Shown piece by piece: positions 28,400-36,831 of a stretch of DNA of 64,000 nucleotides. The position numbers and the translations under genes were made by a program. Position 1 is the first letter of the stretch, and each line of letters opens with the position of its first letter. The stretch comes from Burkholderiales bacterium (GTDB lineage Bacteria; Pseudomonadota; Gammaproteobacteria; Burkholderiales; Burkholderiaceae_E): the NCBI GenBank assembly GCA_026399835.1, contig JAPLQE010000059.1:1-64000 (forward strand), read 5' to 3'. Below the pieces are notes generated by a model that was not told where the DNA came from, searched no databases, and saw only the letters and a list, made by a program, of their open reading frames with translations.

Positions 28400-29581
28400 T
28401 CAGGCACGCGCCTCGAGCGCGGCCACCGCCGGCAGCGTGCGGCCCTCGAGGAACTCGAGGAAGGCGCCGCCCCCCGTGGAGATGTAGTCGACGTCGTCGG
28501 TGATGCCGAACTTGGAGATCGCCGCGAGCGTGTCGCCGCCACCCGCGATCGAGAAGCCGGGCGAGGCCGCGATCGCGCGGGCCAGCGCCTCGGTGCCGCC
28601 GGCGAAGGCGGGGAACTCGAACACGCCGACCGGTCCGTTCCAGACGATGGTCCCCGCAGCATGCAGCTGCGCGGCGAGCCGCCCGGCCGTCTGCGGGCCG
28701 ATGTCGAGGATCATGTCGTCGTCGGCGACGTCGGCAGCCGCCTTGACGGTGGCCGTCGCGTCGGCGGCAAAGGTCTTCGCGACGACGACGTCGGTGGGGA
28801 TCGGCACCTCCGCGCCGCGCGCCTTCATCATGTCGATGATCGCGCGTGCCTCCGCGAGCAGATCGGGCTCGGCCAGCGACTTGCCGATCGGCAGGCCGAC
28901 CGCGGCCATGAAGGTGTTCGCGATGCCGCCGCCGACGATGAGGCCGTCGACCTTGGCCGCGAGCGACTTCAGGATCGTGAGCTTGGTCGAGACCTTGGAG
29001 CCTGCGACGATGGCCACCAGCGGGCGCTTCGGAGAGCCGAGCGCACGCCCCAGCGCGTCGAGCTCGGCCGCCATCAGCGGGCCGGCGCAGGCGATCGGCG
29101 CGAAGCGGGCGATGCCGTGCGTGGTCGCCTCGGCGCGGTGGGCGGTACCGAAGGCGTCGTTGACGTAGACGTCGCAGAGCGCGGCCATGCGGCGCGCCAG
29201 GCCCTCGTCGTCCTTCTTCTCGCCCTTGTTCGTGCGGCAGTTCTCCAGCAGCACCACCTCGCCCGGTGCGACGGTGAAGCCGCCGTCGACCCAGTCGCGC
29301 TGCAGGCGCACGGGTCGGCCGAGCTTCTCGGTCAGGCGTTGCGCGATCGGCGCGAGCGAATCCTCGGGGCGCAGCACCCCCTCGGTGGGACGGCCGAGGT
29401 GCGAGGTGACCATCACCGCCGCGCCCGCCCGAAGGCAATGCTCGATGGCGGGCACCGAAGCGCGGATCCGCGTGTCGTCGGTGATGGCGCCGGCATCGTC
29501 CTGGGGCACGTTGAGATCGGCGCGGATGAACACGCGCTTGCCGGCCAGGTCCAGGTCGCTGAGTCGCTTGAAATGGATCAT
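28400..29581 (-). CDS. pgk: Phosphoglycerate kinase
   Basis: A 393-residue two-domain kinase that interconverts 1,3-bisphosphoglycerate and 3-phosphoglycerate with ADP/ATP. The signature [44 protein letters not shown] and the C-terminal [12 protein letters not shown] and GGGDTLAAI blocks are all present. ATG 29581 gives the usual [17 protein letters not shown] start; the open frame further upstream is not kinase-like. It is part of the minus-strand central-carbon backbone. Confidence 0.96.
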   Translation of the reverse strand: MIHFKRLSDLDLAGKRVFIRADLNVPQDDAGAITDDTRIRASVPAIEHCLRAGAAVMVTSHLGRPTEGVLRPEDSLAPIAQRLTEKLGRPVRLQRDWVDGGFTVAPGEVVLLENCRTNKGEKKDDEGLARRMAALCDVYVNDAFGTAHRAEATTHGIARFAPIACAGPLMAAELDALGRALGSPKRPLVAIVAGSKVSTKLTILKSLAAKVDGLIVGGGIANTFMAAVGLPIGKSLAEPDLLAEARAIIDMMKARGAEVPIPTDVVVAKTFAADATATVKAAADVADDDMILDIGPQTAGRLAAQLHAAGTIVWNGPVGVFEFPAFAGGTEALARAIAASPGFSIAGGGDTLAAISKFGITDDVDYISTGGGAFLEFLEGRTLPAVAALEARA

Positions 29582-29812
29582 GGGGTGCGTCGCAAGGATG
29601 TGAAGGAGGGGTCGCGCGCTCGGCAGGGGCCGGCACGCCGTTCGCGCCGATTCTAGCCGCTCGCAGATGGACCGCCGGTCGGCAAGGGCGGTCATTCGTC
29701 GCGGCATCGTGACGCAACGCACGCTCCCGCACGATGCTCCGCTCAAGCGTCGCACCGCGATGCCGAAGACCTAGTGCGCGGCCTCATGGCCGGGAGCGAG
29801 GAAGTGCCCGAG

Positions 29813-30844
29813 ATGGAAGTGGTGATCGTCGACGACAACCCAGTCAACCTGACGGTGATGGAGCATTTGGTGGGCCGTGTCGGCGGGGCCGAGCCGCGCA
29901 TCTTCCGTCGCAGCGAGGAAGGCCTGTCGTGGTGCCGGGAGCACGATCCGGACCTGGTGATCGTCGACTACAAGATGCCCGACGTCGACGGGCTGACCTT
30001 CATCGAGCGGATGCGCGCGCTGCCCGGCCGCGGCGAGCTGCCGCTGCTGATGGTCACCTCGAACACCGACCGCGACCTGCGCCGGCAGGCGCTCGAGGCC
30101 GGTGCGACCGATTTCCTGCACAAGCCGGTTGACCGCGCCGAGTTCACCGCGCGCGTGCGCAACATGCTGCGGCTGCGCGGCATGACGCGGCGCCTGACCG
30201 ACCGCGCGATCGAACTCGAGCATGCGGTGGCCAAGGCCACGCGGGCGATCGTGACCACCGAGCGCGACACGCTGCTCTGCCTGGCGCGGGCGGCCGAGTT
30301 CCGCAACCCCGAAACCGGCGCCCACGTGATGCGGATGGCCGAGTATTCGAAGACCATCGCGGGCGCGATGGGCGGCGACCTCGAGTTCCAGACGCTGATC
30401 CGCAAGGCGGCACCGCTGCACGACGTGGGCAAGCTCGGCACGCCCGACCTGATCCTGCTCAAGCCGTCGCGCCTGACCGGCGAGGAGATGGACGTGATGA
30501 AGCAGCACACGACCATCGGCTGGCAGATCCTGCGCGAGCACCGCTCGCCGGTGCTGCAGATGGGCGCGACCATCGCCTGGACGCATCACGAGAAATGGGA
30601 CGGCTCGGGCTATCCGCGCGGCCTGTCCGGCGAGGCGATTCCGGTCGAGGGCCGCATCGTCGCGGTCGCCGACGTGCTGGACGCGCTGATCTCGGTGCGC
30701 CCGTACAAGCAGGCATGGGAGCCCGACGCCGCGCGGGCGTTCATCGAGAAGGGCTCGGGCAGGCACTTCGACCCGACATGCGTCGCCGCCCTGAGCGCGG
30801 TCTGGGACGACGTCCTCTCGATCCGGGACGAGTACGTCGACTGA
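29813..30844 (+). CDS. Response regulator with HD-GYP cyclic-di-GMP phosphodiesterase domain
   Basis: A 343-residue RpfG-like protein. Residues 1-120 form a receiver domain with phosphoacceptor Asp52 and Lys104. A short helical linker leads to an HD-GYP domain (about 150-335) with HD at 203-204, HHE at 258-260 and GSGYP at 264-268. Such domains hydrolyse cyclic di-GMP, and phosphorylation of Asp52 probably controls the activity. The start at 29813 has GAGGAAG upstream; GTG 29774 and ATG 29786 are alternatives. The HPt gene follows, and no cognate kinase is adjacent. Confidence 0.9.
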   Translation: MEVVIVDDNPVNLTVMEHLVGRVGGAEPRIFRRSEEGLSWCREHDPDLVIVDYKMPDVDGLTFIERMRALPGRGELPLLMVTSNTDRDLRRQALEAGATDFLHKPVDRAEFTARVRNMLRLRGMTRRLTDRAIELEHAVAKATRAIVTTERDTLLCLARAAEFRNPETGAHVMRMAEYSKTIAGAMGGDLEFQTLIRKAAPLHDVGKLGTPDLILLKPSRLTGEEMDVMKQHTTIGWQILREHRSPVLQMGATIAWTHHEKWDGSGYPRGLSGEAIPVEGRIVAVADVLDALISVRPYKQAWEPDAARAFIEKGSGRHFDPTCVAALSAVWDDVLSIRDEYVD

Positions 30845-30991
30845 CCGGACCCGGCGACGCGGCGACCGCCGATCCGGCCGGCACGCCCGCCCGGTGCGAA
30901 TGGAAACCTGTTCCAGCCGCTGCGATACGATGATCGGGTCCAGCCGGGCACTCGCCCCAGGCCATGCCCCGGCTCGAAGGACACCCGAACG

Positions 30992-31396
30992 ATGATACTG
31001 CTCACCGCCCACGCCGCCACCGATCTCGAGACGACCGCCCCCTTCGACGGCCGGCCGCCCGAGCCGTGCCGCACGCGGGCCGACGCCATGGCGCGCTTCG
31101 AGGGCGACACGCTCTTCTACGAGCGCATCGTGCCGCTGTTCTGCTCGGCCGCGACCGAGCAGGCCTGTGCCCTCGTCGCGGCCAGCGCCGCCGGCGACCG
31201 CGAGCAGATCCAGCACTGGGCCCACACGCTCAAGGGCTCACTGCTGACGGTGGGCGCGACCGCGAGCGCCGACCTGGCCGAGCGCATCGAGCGCGCCGGA
31301 CGCGAGGGTCGCCCGGAGGGGCTGCCGGCGCTGGTGCGCCGCCTCGTCGCCGAGACGGCGATCGTGGTCGCCCACCTGGGCGCGCCGAACGCCTGA
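30992..31396 (+). CDS. Histidine phosphotransfer (HPt) protein
   Basis: A 134-residue protein with an HPt four-helix bundle from about residue 30. The phosphotransfer motif HWAHTLKGS places the reactive histidine at His78, with the following KGS typical of the family. The first 30 residues are unconserved, and an internal ATG at residue 33 is an alternative start. It probably relays phosphate in a multistep pathway, most simply toward the receiver of the neighbouring HD-GYP protein; the hybrid kinase near 42.2 kb is a possible donor. Confidence 0.8.
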   Translation: MILLTAHAATDLETTAPFDGRPPEPCRTRADAMARFEGDTLFYERIVPLFCSAATEQACALVAASAAGDREQIQHWAHTLKGSLLTVGATASADLAERIERAGREGRPEGLPALVRRLVAETAIVVAHLGAPNA

Positions 31397-31436
31397 CGCG
31401 ACCGCTGCCCCGCCGCGAGCGGCAGGGCGGGTCGGA

Positions 31437-32447
31437 TCACTTCGCCGACATCAGCGCGACGGTGGTGTCGAGCATGCGGTTGCTGAAGCCCCACTCGTTG
31501 TCGTACCAGCTCGAGACCTTCACGAGCCGGCCCGACACCTTGGTCAGCGTCGCATCGAAGATCGACGAACGCGGATCGTGGTTGAAGTCGCTGGAGACCA
31601 GCGGCGCGGTGTTGTAGCCGAGGATGCCCTTCAGTTCGCCCTCGGAGGCCGCCTTCATGATCGCGTTGACCTCGTCGGCGGTCGTGTCGCGCGCCGCGAT
31701 GAACGACAGGTCGACGATCGACACGTTGATGGTCGGGACACGGATCGCATAGCCGTCGAGCTTGCCGGCCAGCTCGGGCAGCACGAGGCCGACCGCGGCG
31801 GCCGCGCCGGTCTTGGTCGGGATCATGTTGTGCGCGGCGGCGCGCGCCCGGCGCAGGTCCTCGTGATAGACGTCGGACAGACGCTGGTCGTTGGTGAACG
31901 CGTGGACCGTGGTCATCAGCCCGTTGACGATGCCGATGGTGTCGTTCAGCGGCTTGACGACCGGCGCCAGGCAGTTGGTCGTGCACGAAGCGTTCGAGAT
32001 CACGGTGTGCGAGGCCTTCAGCACGCCCTGGTTGACGCCGAACACGACGGTCGCATCGACGTCCTTGCCGCCGGGCTGCGAGATCACGACCTTCTTGGCG
32101 CCGCCCTTCAGGTGGGCCGAGGCCTGCTCCTTCGTCGTGAAGTAGCCCGTGCACTCGAGCACCACATCGATCTTCTCGTCACCCCAGGGCAGCTTGGCCG
32201 GGTCGCGCTGCGCGAAGACCTTGATCCGGTCGCCGTTGACGACCATCGAGTCGCCGTCGACCGTCACGGTGCCGCGGAACGGGCCGTGCGTGGTGTCGTG
32301 CAGGGTCAGGTGCGCGTTGGTGTTCGGATCGCCGAGGTCGTTGATCGCCACGATCTGCAGGTCGTGGGTCTTGCCGCCCTCGTAGTGGGCGCGCAGGATG
32401 TTCCGGCCGATTCGGCCGTAGCCGTTGATGGCGACTCGCAGGGTCAT
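31437..32447 (-). CDS. gap: Glyceraldehyde-3-phosphate dehydrogenase, type I
   Basis: A 336-residue NAD-dependent enzyme. The N-terminal [10 protein letters not shown] is the nucleotide fold, SNASCTTN (152-158) carries the catalytic Cys155, His182 in TVHAFT is the catalytic base, and [13 protein letters not shown] is the C-terminal signature. It starts 9 bases after the tkt stop, so tkt and gap form an operon, as is usual in Burkholderiales. Confidence 0.96.
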   Translation of the reverse strand: MTLRVAINGYGRIGRNILRAHYEGGKTHDLQIVAINDLGDPNTNAHLTLHDTTHGPFRGTVTVDGDSMVVNGDRIKVFAQRDPAKLPWGDEKIDVVLECTGYFTTKEQASAHLKGGAKKVVISQPGGKDVDATVVFGVNQGVLKASHTVISNASCTTNCLAPVVKPLNDTIGIVNGLMTTVHAFTNDQRLSDVYHEDLRRARAAAHNMIPTKTGAAAAVGLVLPELAGKLDGYAIRVPTINVSIVDLSFIAARDTTADEVNAIMKAASEGELKGILGYNTAPLVSSDFNHDPRSSIFDATLTKVSGRLVKVSSWYDNEWGFSNRMLDTTVALMSAK

Positions 32448-32456
32448 GACAGTTCC

Positions 32457-34565
32457 TCAGGTTGAATGCTTGGCGAGCACGGCCCGGACGGTGTCCGCGA
32501 CGTTCTCGGGCGTGAATCCGAAATGCTTGAACAGCGCGCCGGCCGGGGCGGACTCGCCGTAGCGGTCCAGGCCGATCACCGCGTCGCAGCGGTACTTCCA
32601 CCAGCCCTCGGTGACCCCGGCCTCGATCGCGATCCGCGGCAGAGTCTCGGGCAATACGCGTGCCTTGTATGTGACGTCCTGCCGATCGAAGACGGAGGTC
32701 GAGGGCATCGACACGATCCGGACCTCGATCCCGTCGGCGAGGAGCAGCTCGCGCGTGGCCATCGCCAGGCCCAGCTCGGAGCCGGTGGCGATGATCGCGC
32801 AGCGGGGCTCGGCGGCGTCGCGGACCACGTAGCCGCCGTGGCGGACAGCCTCGACCTGCGCATCCGAGCGGCTCACGAAGGGCACCGCCTGGCGCGACAG
32901 CAGCAGCGCGCTCGGGCCGTCGTCACGCTCGATCGCCATCGCCCAGGCAACTGCCGACTCCACCGGATCCGCAGGGCGCCAGACGTCGAGACCGGGGATC
33001 AGCCGCAGGCTCGCGGCGTGCTCGACCGACTGGTGGGTCGGGCCGTCCTCGCCGAGGCCGATCGAGTCATGGGTGAAGACGTGGATGACGCGCTGCTTCA
33101 TCAGCGCCGCCATCCGGATGGCGTTGCGCGAGTAGTCGCTGAAGGTGAGGAAGGTGCCACCGAACGGCAGGTGGCCGCCGTGCAGCGCGACCCCGTTCAT
33201 CAGCGCGGCCATGCCGAACTCGCGGACCCCGTAGTTGATGTGGCGCCCGGCGACGAACGACTGCCCGTCGGGCCCGCCGAAGCTGCGGAACGCGCCGGCA
33301 CCCTTCCAGTCGGTGAGGTTGGAGCCGGTCAGGTCGGCCGAGCCGCCGAGCAGTTCGGGCAGCGCCGGTCCGAAGTGGTTGAGCGCGTTCTGCGAGGCCT
33401 TGCGCGTGGCGATGGTCTCGCCCTTGGAGACAGCCTCGTCGATCGCGCGCTGCGCGGTGAACTCCCAGGTCGCGGGCAGCACGCCGCGCATGCGGCGCTC
33501 GAACTCGCCGGCCTCCCGCGGGAAGCGCTCGGCATAGGCGGCGAACAGGTCATCCCAGGCGGCCTGGCGCTGCGCGCCGGAGCCGGTGGCGTCCCAGGCC
33601 GAATAGACATCGGCCGGGATCTCGAAGGGGCCGTGGTTCCAGCCCATCCAGCGGCGCACGCCGGCGATCTCCTCGGCGCCCAGCGGCTCGCCGTGCGACT
33701 TCGACTTGCCGGCACGCGTGGGCGCGCCCTTGCCGATGATGGTGCGGCACTGGATCAGGGTCGGCGCGAAGCGCTGCCCGTCGGGCATCTCGCGGCCGTT
33801 GGCGCCCCATTCCTTGGCGATCTCGATCGCGGCGTCGACCGCGTCGACGTCATGCCCGTCGACGTCGGCGATCACGTTCCAGCCGTAGGCCTCGAAGCGG
33901 CGAATGGTGTCGTCGCGGAACCAGGCGCCGACCTCGCCGTCGATCGAGATGCCGTTGTCGTCGTACAGCACGACGAGCTTCGACAGGCCCCAGGTGCCCG
34001 CCAGCGAGCAGACCTCGTGCGAGATGCCCTCCATCAGGCAGCCGTCGCCGGCGAACACCCAGGTGAAGTGGTCGACGACCGGGAAGCCCTCCCGATTGAA
34101 CTCCGCGGCCAGCATCCGCTCGGACAGCGCCATGCCGACCGCGTTGGCAAGGCCCTGGCCGAGCGGGCCGGTGGTGGTCTCCACGCCCGGAGTGATGCCG
34201 ACCTCGGGATGGCCCGGCGTCTTCGAGTGCAGCTTGCGGAAGCGGCGCAACTCGTCGATCGACAGGTCGTAGCCGGTCAGGTGCAGCAGCGCGTACAGCA
34301 GCATCGAGCCGTGCCCGTTCGACAGCACGAACCGGTCGCGGTCGAACCAGGTCGGGCGCGCCGGGTTGTGCTTGAGGTGCCGCCCCCAGAGGGCCACCGC
34401 GATGTCGGCCATGCCCATCGGCATGCCGGGGTGCCCCGAGGCGGCCAGCTCGACCGCATCCATCGCGAGCGCGCGGATGGCGGCGGCCATGCGCGCCGGC
34501 TCGCTGCGGTCGCGGGCGGCGTCGACGGGCGCGCCGCTCGGGGCGGCGGAAGAGGGGGTCTGCAT
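32457..34565 (-). CDS. tkt: Transketolase
   Basis: A 702-residue thiamine-diphosphate enzyme that moves two-carbon units in the pentose phosphate pathway and Calvin cycle. The blocks [36 protein letters not shown], the cofactor loop [12 protein letters not shown] and the C-terminal [15 protein letters not shown] are clear. The first ~25 residues are a variable extension. It is the promoter-proximal gene of tkt-gap, and rsmE is divergent across a 98-base gap. Confidence 0.96.
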   Translation of the reverse strand: MQTPSSAAPSGAPVDAARDRSEPARMAAAIRALAMDAVELAASGHPGMPMGMADIAVALWGRHLKHNPARPTWFDRDRFVLSNGHGSMLLYALLHLTGYDLSIDELRRFRKLHSKTPGHPEVGITPGVETTTGPLGQGLANAVGMALSERMLAAEFNREGFPVVDHFTWVFAGDGCLMEGISHEVCSLAGTWGLSKLVVLYDDNGISIDGEVGAWFRDDTIRRFEAYGWNVIADVDGHDVDAVDAAIEIAKEWGANGREMPDGQRFAPTLIQCRTIIGKGAPTRAGKSKSHGEPLGAEEIAGVRRWMGWNHGPFEIPADVYSAWDATGSGAQRQAAWDDLFAAYAERFPREAGEFERRMRGVLPATWEFTAQRAIDEAVSKGETIATRKASQNALNHFGPALPELLGGSADLTGSNLTDWKGAGAFRSFGGPDGQSFVAGRHINYGVREFGMAALMNGVALHGGHLPFGGTFLTFSDYSRNAIRMAALMKQRVIHVFTHDSIGLGEDGPTHQSVEHAASLRLIPGLDVWRPADPVESAVAWAMAIERDDGPSALLLSRQAVPFVSRSDAQVEAVRHGGYVVRDAAEPRCAIIATGSELGLAMATRELLLADGIEVRIVSMPSTSVFDRQDVTYKARVLPETLPRIAIEAGVTEGWWKYRCDAVIGLDRYGESAPAGALFKHFGFTPENVADTVRAVLAKHST

Positions 34566-34663
34566 GGGGGCGCCTTGAGGGCCGTCTGGCCCGACCTGAG
34601 GGGAAAGCGTGCATTTTATCAAACGGGCGCGCCCCGCCGGACGGCGCGCTACACTGCGCCGCG

Positions 34664-35467
34664 ATGGCCGCTCCCTCGGTATTCCGCCTGTTCCACGCCG
34701 GCCCGCTCGCCGCGCACGCCACGCTGCGGCTCGATCCGGACGCCAGCCATCACGCGCTTCGCGTGCTGCGGCTGGCCGCAGGCGACACGCTCGAGCTGTT
34801 CGACGGACGAGGCCGGCGCTGCACGGCCACCCTGCTCGATGCCGATCCGCGCGGCGCCTCGGTGCTCGCCGGCGAGCCGGTCGATGCCCGCACCGAGAGT
34901 CCGCTCGCGCTCGGCCTGGCCCAGGCGCTGCCGGCCGGCGACAAGATGGACTGGGTGGTCGAGAAGGCGATCGAACTGGGCGTGGGCGCGATCCAGCCGC
35001 TGTTCTCGCGGCGCTCGGTGCTGAAGCTGGACGAGGCGCGCGCCGCCAAGCGACTCGCCCACTGGCGCCGTATCGCAGTCGCCGCGTGCATGCAGTGCGG
35101 CCGGGACGTGCTGCCCGAGATCGCCGAGCCGATGCCGCTCGCCCGCTGGCTTGCCCGGCCCGGTGGTCCGGGCAGGCCGAGCCCCGCGGGCGTTTCGGCT
35201 TCGTCGCCGCAGGCCGGTGCGGACGGGCGCCCGCCGCAGCGGCTGCTGCTCTCGCCGCACGACGGCGGCGGGCTCGCGGCGCTCCCCCTGCCCCAGGCCG
35301 GGGCGTGGCTGCTCGCCGGACCCGAGAGCGGGCTGGACGACGAGGAGACGGCGCTGGCGATCGCCTCGGACTGGCGGCCGCTGCGGCTGGGGCCGCGCAC
35401 GCTGCGTACCGAGACCGCGGGGCTGGCCGCGCTGGCCGCGCTGCAGGCACGCTTCGGCGACTTCTGA
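34664..35467 (+). CDS. rsmE: 16S rRNA (uracil-1498-N3)-methyltransferase
   Basis: A 267-residue SPOUT-class enzyme that methylates U1498 of 16S rRNA. An N-terminal PUA-like domain ([13 protein letters not shown]) precedes the knotted methyltransferase domain with [29 protein letters not shown] and [18 protein letters not shown], the conserved cofactor-binding end. An insertion rich in Gly, Pro and Ala around residues 164-190 is longer than in most members. ATG 34664 gives the usual start. Confidence 0.93.
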   Translation: MAAPSVFRLFHAGPLAAHATLRLDPDASHHALRVLRLAAGDTLELFDGRGRRCTATLLDADPRGASVLAGEPVDARTESPLALGLAQALPAGDKMDWVVEKAIELGVGAIQPLFSRRSVLKLDEARAAKRLAHWRRIAVAACMQCGRDVLPEIAEPMPLARWLARPGGPGRPSPAGVSASSPQAGADGRPPQRLLLSPHDGGGLAALPLPQAGAWLLAGPESGLDDEETALAIASDWRPLRLGPRTLRTETAGLAALAALQARFGDF

Positions 35468-35599
35468 AGCCGGGCCGCCCGGGCGGAGTGTGGCGGATGG
35501 TGACGGGCCGGCGCACCGGCGCAGGCGGCGCCGGCATGCGCTAAGCTCGGCGCGCAGGCGCCGTGCTGCGCGCCCTCCACCCGACACAAGGACTTCGAC

Positions 35600-36025
35600 A
35601 TGAGCCTGATTGACTCCCTCCTCGGCGGCCTCGGCGGCGCGCTCGGCGGCCAGGCCCCGCAAGGCAACCCGATGATGCAGGCGGCGATGGCGCTGCTGGC
35701 CGGCGGCCAGCAGGGCGGCGCGGGCGGACTCGCGGATCTCGTCTCGGCCTTCACCCAGGGCGGGCTGGGCGACGTGGTCCAGTCGTGGATCGGCACGGGC
35801 CAGAACCTGCCGATCTCCCCCGAGCAGCTCCAGCAGGTCCTCGGCGGCGACACGGTAGCCGGCCTGGCCAGGCAGCTCGGGCTCTCGCCCCAGGACGCCA
35901 GCCAGGGACTGGCCGGACTGCTCCCCCAGCTCGTCGACCAGCTGACGCCGCAGGGTCAGCTGCCGCAGAACGGACTGGGCGACATCGCCTCGATCATGGA
36001 GAAGCTGGGCGGGCGCCGCGGCTGA
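35600..36025 (+). CDS. YidB-like (DUF937) protein
   Basis: A 141-residue Gly/Gln-rich protein that matches the YidB/DUF937 layout: MSLIDSLLGGLGG start, internal GGLGDVVQSWIGTG, then QVLGGDTVAGLARQLGLS and a conserved LLPQLVDQLTPQG block. The biochemical role of the family is unknown. Its last 32 bases overlap, tail to tail, with the barstar gene on the opposite strand. Confidence 0.85.
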   Translation: MSLIDSLLGGLGGALGGQAPQGNPMMQAAMALLAGGQQGGAGGLADLVSAFTQGGLGDVVQSWIGTGQNLPISPEQLQQVLGGDTVAGLARQLGLSPQDASQGLAGLLPQLVDQLTPQGQLPQNGLGDIASIMEKLGGRRG

Positions 36026-36419
36026 CCGACCAGAAGGTCCGGAACGCGACGCCCCGCTCGCCGAAGGCATCGGCGGCGTCGCGAAAGACGTCCAGCAGCG
36101 CATCGCGCGCGTCGGCGTCGAAGCCCGGGGGGCCGGGCAGGCGCTCGAGCACCAGCACCAGCCCCGGGGCGCGGGCACCGGGCTCGGGCTCTAGATCGGT
36201 CAGGCTGTCATAGAGCGCATCGAGGTTCGCGCCGAAATGCGAGGGCAGCGCGAAGCCGCGCGCCAGCGCGGCCATCACGCCGGCCTTGTCGCGGGCCCCG
36301 CTGCAGTCCGCGTGCAGGAAGCGCTGGCCGGCTTCGTGCGCCTGGCGGCGCAGCGTCTCGGGGCGGCGATCGGCCAGCCGTTCGACCGCATTCGGCGGGA
36401 GGCTCTCGAGCGGGGTCAT
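35994..36419 (-). CDS. Barstar-family ribonuclease inhibitor
   Basis: A 141-residue protein whose core (about 33-135) is a barstar fold. HFGANLDALYDSLTD aligns with the barnase-binding helix and loop of barstar: Asp67 and Asp71 correspond to Asp35 and Asp39, the residues that fill the barnase active site. It starts 4 bases after the ribonuclease stop, so toxin and inhibitor are cotranscribed and inhibitor is made second. It probably protects the cytoplasm from the neighbouring RNase before export. It overlaps the yidB-like gene by 32 bases in convergent orientation. Confidence 0.88.
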   Translation of the reverse strand: MTPLESLPPNAVERLADRRPETLRRQAHEAGQRFLHADCSGARDKAGVMAALARGFALPSHFGANLDALYDSLTDLEPEPGARAPGLVLVLERLPGPPGFDADARDALLDVFRDAADAFGERGVAFRTFWSVSRGARPASP

Positions 36420-36423
36420 CGGG

Positions 36424-36807
36424 TCACTCCCGGATCCGGCGGAACGACGCGTAGTGGTCGTCGGTGTACCAGTACTCGCCCGATGCCCGCGGGTCGCCCC
36501 CCGCGACGATGCGACGCGCGCCGCGATCGCGCGAGCCCGGCGTCCTGACGGTGTACTCGGTGTAGTAGCCGCGGGCCTGCCGCGGCAGCAGGCGCTCGCG
36601 GTTGCCGAACACGGTGCCGTCCTTGGCGTACGGGAACGGGCCGCCCGCACGGATCAGCGCCAGCGTCTCGCGGGCCTCGCGCGGCAGCTCGCGCAGCACG
36701 ATCTCGCTCCCGGCGGCCGGGACCCGCTCGTCGCGCGCGACGGCCAGCGCGCCCGCGAGCAGCGCGAGCACGACCAGGACGATACCCCACCCCCGACGCA
36801 TGGACAT
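36424..36807 (-). CDS. Exported guanyl-specific ribonuclease, RNase Sa/barnase family
   Basis: A 127-residue protein with an N-terminal signal or anchor helix (about 7-24) and a microbial RNase domain. Glu84 in YYTEYTV, Arg99 in GARRIVAG and His118 in YTDDHYASF match the catalytic Glu54, Arg69 and His85 of RNase Sa; the Glu-Arg spacing is identical and the Arg-His spacing three residues longer. The TPGSRDRG and YTDDHY stretches are closest to the Streptomyces type. An in-frame ATG two codons later is an alternative start. It is paired with the barstar gene downstream. Secretion to the periplasm or outside is inferred from the leader. Confidence 0.88.
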   Translation of the reverse strand: MSMRRGWGIVLVVLALLAGALAVARDERVPAAGSEIVLRELPREARETLALIRAGGPFPYAKDGTVFGNRERLLPRQARGYYTEYTVRTPGSRDRGARRIVAGGDPRASGEYWYTDDHYASFRRIRE

Positions 36808-36831
36808 GCCGCGAATGCTACGACAGTCGGC

